Source: JAJYSO01 sp964495935 (GTDB lineage: Bacteria > Bacteroidota > Bacteroidia > Flavobacteriales > Flavobacteriaceae). From it: a DNA stretch of 64,000 nt. The stretch is from the NCBI GenBank assembly GCA_964495935.1, contig CAZBXQ010000007.1, forward strand, positions 11,392 to 75,391, written 5' to 3'. Made by a program: the position numbers and the translations under genes. The notes under the pieces are model-generated. The model was not told where the DNA came from. It worked only from the letters and a program-made list of their open reading frames with translations, and did not search any database. Positions 62,459 through 64,000 of this stretch are shown here, piece after piece (the first letter of the stretch is position 1; every line of letters starts with the position of its first letter).

Positions 62459-63358
62459 ATGATTTTTGCTATGCTGAATAATCTTCAACTTGTTGCTATC
62501 GATTTTGAATCGGATAAGATCAGCCATGGAATTGAGAAGATAATGGATATGGCTATTGAATATGCCCCTAAAGTACTCCTGGCACTGGTTATTTATTTCG
62601 TGGGACGCTGGCTCATCAAATGGGTAACAAAATTGTTAAATACAATCTTTCAAAAACGACGCTTTGATCCCTCGCTACAGTCTTTCCTGCGATCGATAAT
62701 CAAGGTTAGTTTGATTGTTCTGTTAGTCCTCACGGTCATCAGTATTTTGGGCGTTAATATTACCAGTTTTGCGGCTTTATTGGCCGGTGCCGGATTGGCT
62801 ATTGGGTCGGCTTTGAACGGCTCGTTGGGGAATTTTGCGGGAGGAGTGATGATTTTGATTTTAAAGCCTTTTAAAATTGGTGATTTGATTGAGGCTCAGA
62901 ATAATTTTGGCATTGTTCAGGAAATAGGGATTGCCTATACCACGATTTTAACTTCTTCCAATCAAACCATTCATATTCCCAACGGACCTTTAAGTACGGG
63001 GGTCATTAATAATTATACCCATCAGGAGAACCTGCGGATCGATTTAAAATTTCCGGTGGCCGATGAGACTCAAGTTGAAGAGGCGCGTAAAATCGCATTA
63101 CGGGTTATGAAATCCCATCCCAACGTGATTGCCGAGCCGGCTCCCGATGTAAAAGTGCTGGAAATACAGGATAATGGTATCTTATTGGTCGTACGCCCCC
63201 GCATGGCTATAAAATCTTATGATCCGGATAACCCGCGGGAGATGGAAGCCGATTATTACAGTATTTTTTACGGTGTGCGGGAGGCTGTTAAAACAGCTTT
63301 TCAGGAACATGGAATTCAAAAACCGGCTACCGGAGTGGATCTTTATCAGGAATCATAA
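62459..63358 (+). CDS. Small-conductance mechanosensitive channel (MscS family)
   Basis: 299 residues. Three membrane helices lie in the first ~130 residues (APKVLLALVIYFVGRWLIKW, IIKVSLIVLLVLTVISILGV), ending with the pore helix AGAGLAIGSALNGSLGNFAG, which has the Gly/Ala ratchet of MscS. The beta domain (KPFKIGDLIEAQNNFGIVQE) and the C-terminal alpha/beta domain with TIHIPNGPLSTGVINNYT follow. It opens under membrane tension in hypo-osmotic shock. It converges with, and its stop region overlaps by 6 bases, the next gene. Confidence 0.95.
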   Translation: MIFAMLNNLQLVAIDFESDKISHGIEKIMDMAIEYAPKVLLALVIYFVGRWLIKWVTKLLNTIFQKRRFDPSLQSFLRSIIKVSLIVLLVLTVISILGVNITSFAALLAGAGLAIGSALNGSLGNFAGGVMILILKPFKIGDLIEAQNNFGIVQEIGIAYTTILTSSNQTIHIPNGPLSTGVINNYTHQENLRIDLKFPVADETQVEEARKIALRVMKSHPNVIAEPAPDVKVLEIQDNGILLVVRPRMAIKSYDPDNPREMEADYYSIFYGVREAVKTAFQEHGIQKPATGVDLYQES

Positions 63359-64000
63359 TTTCCTTCTTACAGCCTTTTCTTTAAATGCCCTTAATTCCTT
63401 TTTGAGCTCTTCCATCGAAGCCTTGAGTTCTTTAAGGAGTTGATTTTCGGCGTTGGCATCCAGAGCAAAGGTGAGTTTGGAATTGACTTGCCAGATTTCC
63501 TGTAAGTCGCTAACCTTGAGTTCGAAAGCCGGATAATCCGGATTGCTGGAGATGAGTCGGATTCTGGCAGGGTTCCCCGGGATTCGGTAAATCTTTTTTA
63601 CCAGTACCGAGTCCAGTGTAACGATGACGTAGATTTTCCCTTCGGTAACATGATCTAAATTATCCACTGCCTTTCCCAAAACCCATTCGCCGGAGAGCAA
63701 GTTGGGCTGCATGCTATCACCTTCCACTTGAAACCCGCGATAGGTGGCATTTCGATATTCCGGGAGGGGAAAATGAAAAGCCGGAAGTTGTTTATGCCAT
63801 CCGGTATCTTCGATATTTTGAGGATATCCCGCAGCCGCCCGCTGATTAACTAAAAGCATGCTTTCGGCTCCCGACTCATTGAGGGTGATAACTTTCGGCA
63901 TCGTATTGACTTGGGTGATATCCAAATATTTCTGGGGGCTTTCTCCATAAATCCAAAGCGGATTAATCCCAAATTGCCGAAGGAGTTCTTTGACGATTTC
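63353..64000 (-). CDS. LexA/S24-type transcriptional regulator (5' end beyond window)
   Basis: The frame is open to the right edge, so the N-terminus is missing. The 25 codons nearest the edge read as the end of an HTH XRE domain (ELLRQFGINPLWIYGESPQK). The S24 peptidase fold carries the nucleophile in FQVEGDSMQPNLLSGEWV and the general-base Lys in TLDSVLVKKIYRIPG. It ends in a Lys/Glu-rich coiled coil (LKASMEELKKELRAFKEKAV). S24 repressors self-cleave on RecA activation or act as phage/element repressors. It could equally be a chromosomal regulator; no phage genes are in view. Confidence 0.85.
   Translation of the reverse strand, partial: EIVKELLRQFGINPLWIYGESPQKYLDITQVNTMPKVITLNESGAESMLLVNQRAAAGYPQNIEDTGWHKQLPAFHFPLPEYRNATYRGFQVEGDSMQPNLLSGEWVLGKAVDNLDHVTEGKIYVIVTLDSVLVKKIYRIPGNPARIRLISSNPDYPAFELKVSDLQEIWQVNSKLTFALDANAENQLLKELKASMEELKKELRAFKEKAVRRKL

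Noticed and set aside
63353..64000. Prophage boundary
   Set aside because: Only a repressor-like gene is visible; no integrase, attachment-site repeat or structural phage genes in the window.

Overview
The window is bacterial chromosome from a member of the Bacteroidota, most like the Flavobacteriia or Cytophagia lineages and probably marine. The evidence is: (i) many genes are preceded by the Bacteroidota -7 promoter box TAnnTTTG, without strong Shine-Dalgarno sequences; (ii) the six-gene Na+-translocating NADH:quinone reductase (nqrABCDEF) lies next to a type IX secretion plug protein (DUF5103 family); (iii) the permeases are the ~800-residue double-MacB/FtsX type ending in NPVxSLRDE that is common in this phylum; (iv) there is a bacillithiol-disulfide reductase (YpdA), a flavobacterial DUF4258-ald pair and a two-domain NagB-LmbE protein. 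No rRNA, tRNA or CRISPR array was seen.

Layout. 1-10528: four paralogous MacB/FtsX-type ABC permeases (the first cut by the window edge), one ATPase and a secreted protein with a 34-residue helical repeat. The gaps between them hold palindromic CACGA/ACGGCCGT repeats. 10720-17353: uvrA, a LOG-family nucleotide hydrolase, and an M1-peptidase-like protein with a destroyed zinc motif fused to an outer-membrane barrel. 17450-21696 (minus): small secreted protein, large outer-membrane protein, anti-sigma and ECF sigma factor. 22246-24129: LysR regulator plus YeiH-type transporter. 24225-33765 (minus): M28 carboxypeptidase, DUF4258, alanine dehydrogenase, yidC, pyrG, DUF3820 and the T9SS plug protein. 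33946-40973: nqrABCDEF and a diacylglycerol-kinase-like lipid kinase. 41344-46423: serine beta-lactamase-like lipoprotein, folE, cysS, yidD, lgt and a DUF192 lipoprotein. 46625-52780 (minus): methyltransferase, map, thioredoxin-like lipoprotein, amidohydrolase lipoprotein, nagB-like fusion. 52949-64000: penicillin acylase, yigZ and e(P4)-type phosphatase (minus), rpe, ypdA, ligA, an acyl-CoA carboxylase beta subunit, a MscS channel, and a LexA/S24-type repressor running off the right edge.

Most of the window is ordinary core metabolism and envelope biogenesis. The accessory signal is concentrated in the permease cluster and in a family of short non-coding repeats. Two ~155-bp copies (21803-21962 and 26578-26730) have 17-bp terminal inverted repeats, GAG ends and 3-bp target duplications, so they behave like a miniature transposable element (MITE). 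A decayed relative lies at about 41019-41147. Functional themes that hang together are envelope and lipoprotein biogenesis (yidC, yidD, lgt, several lipoproteins, T9SS plug), Na+ energetics (NQR), and cell-surface stress sensing (ECF sigma/anti-sigma beside an outer-membrane protein; permease cluster).

Limits: all family calls are from reading motifs, with no database search. Start codons were moved from the longest ORF where a promoter box, signal peptide or family N-terminus argued for it.
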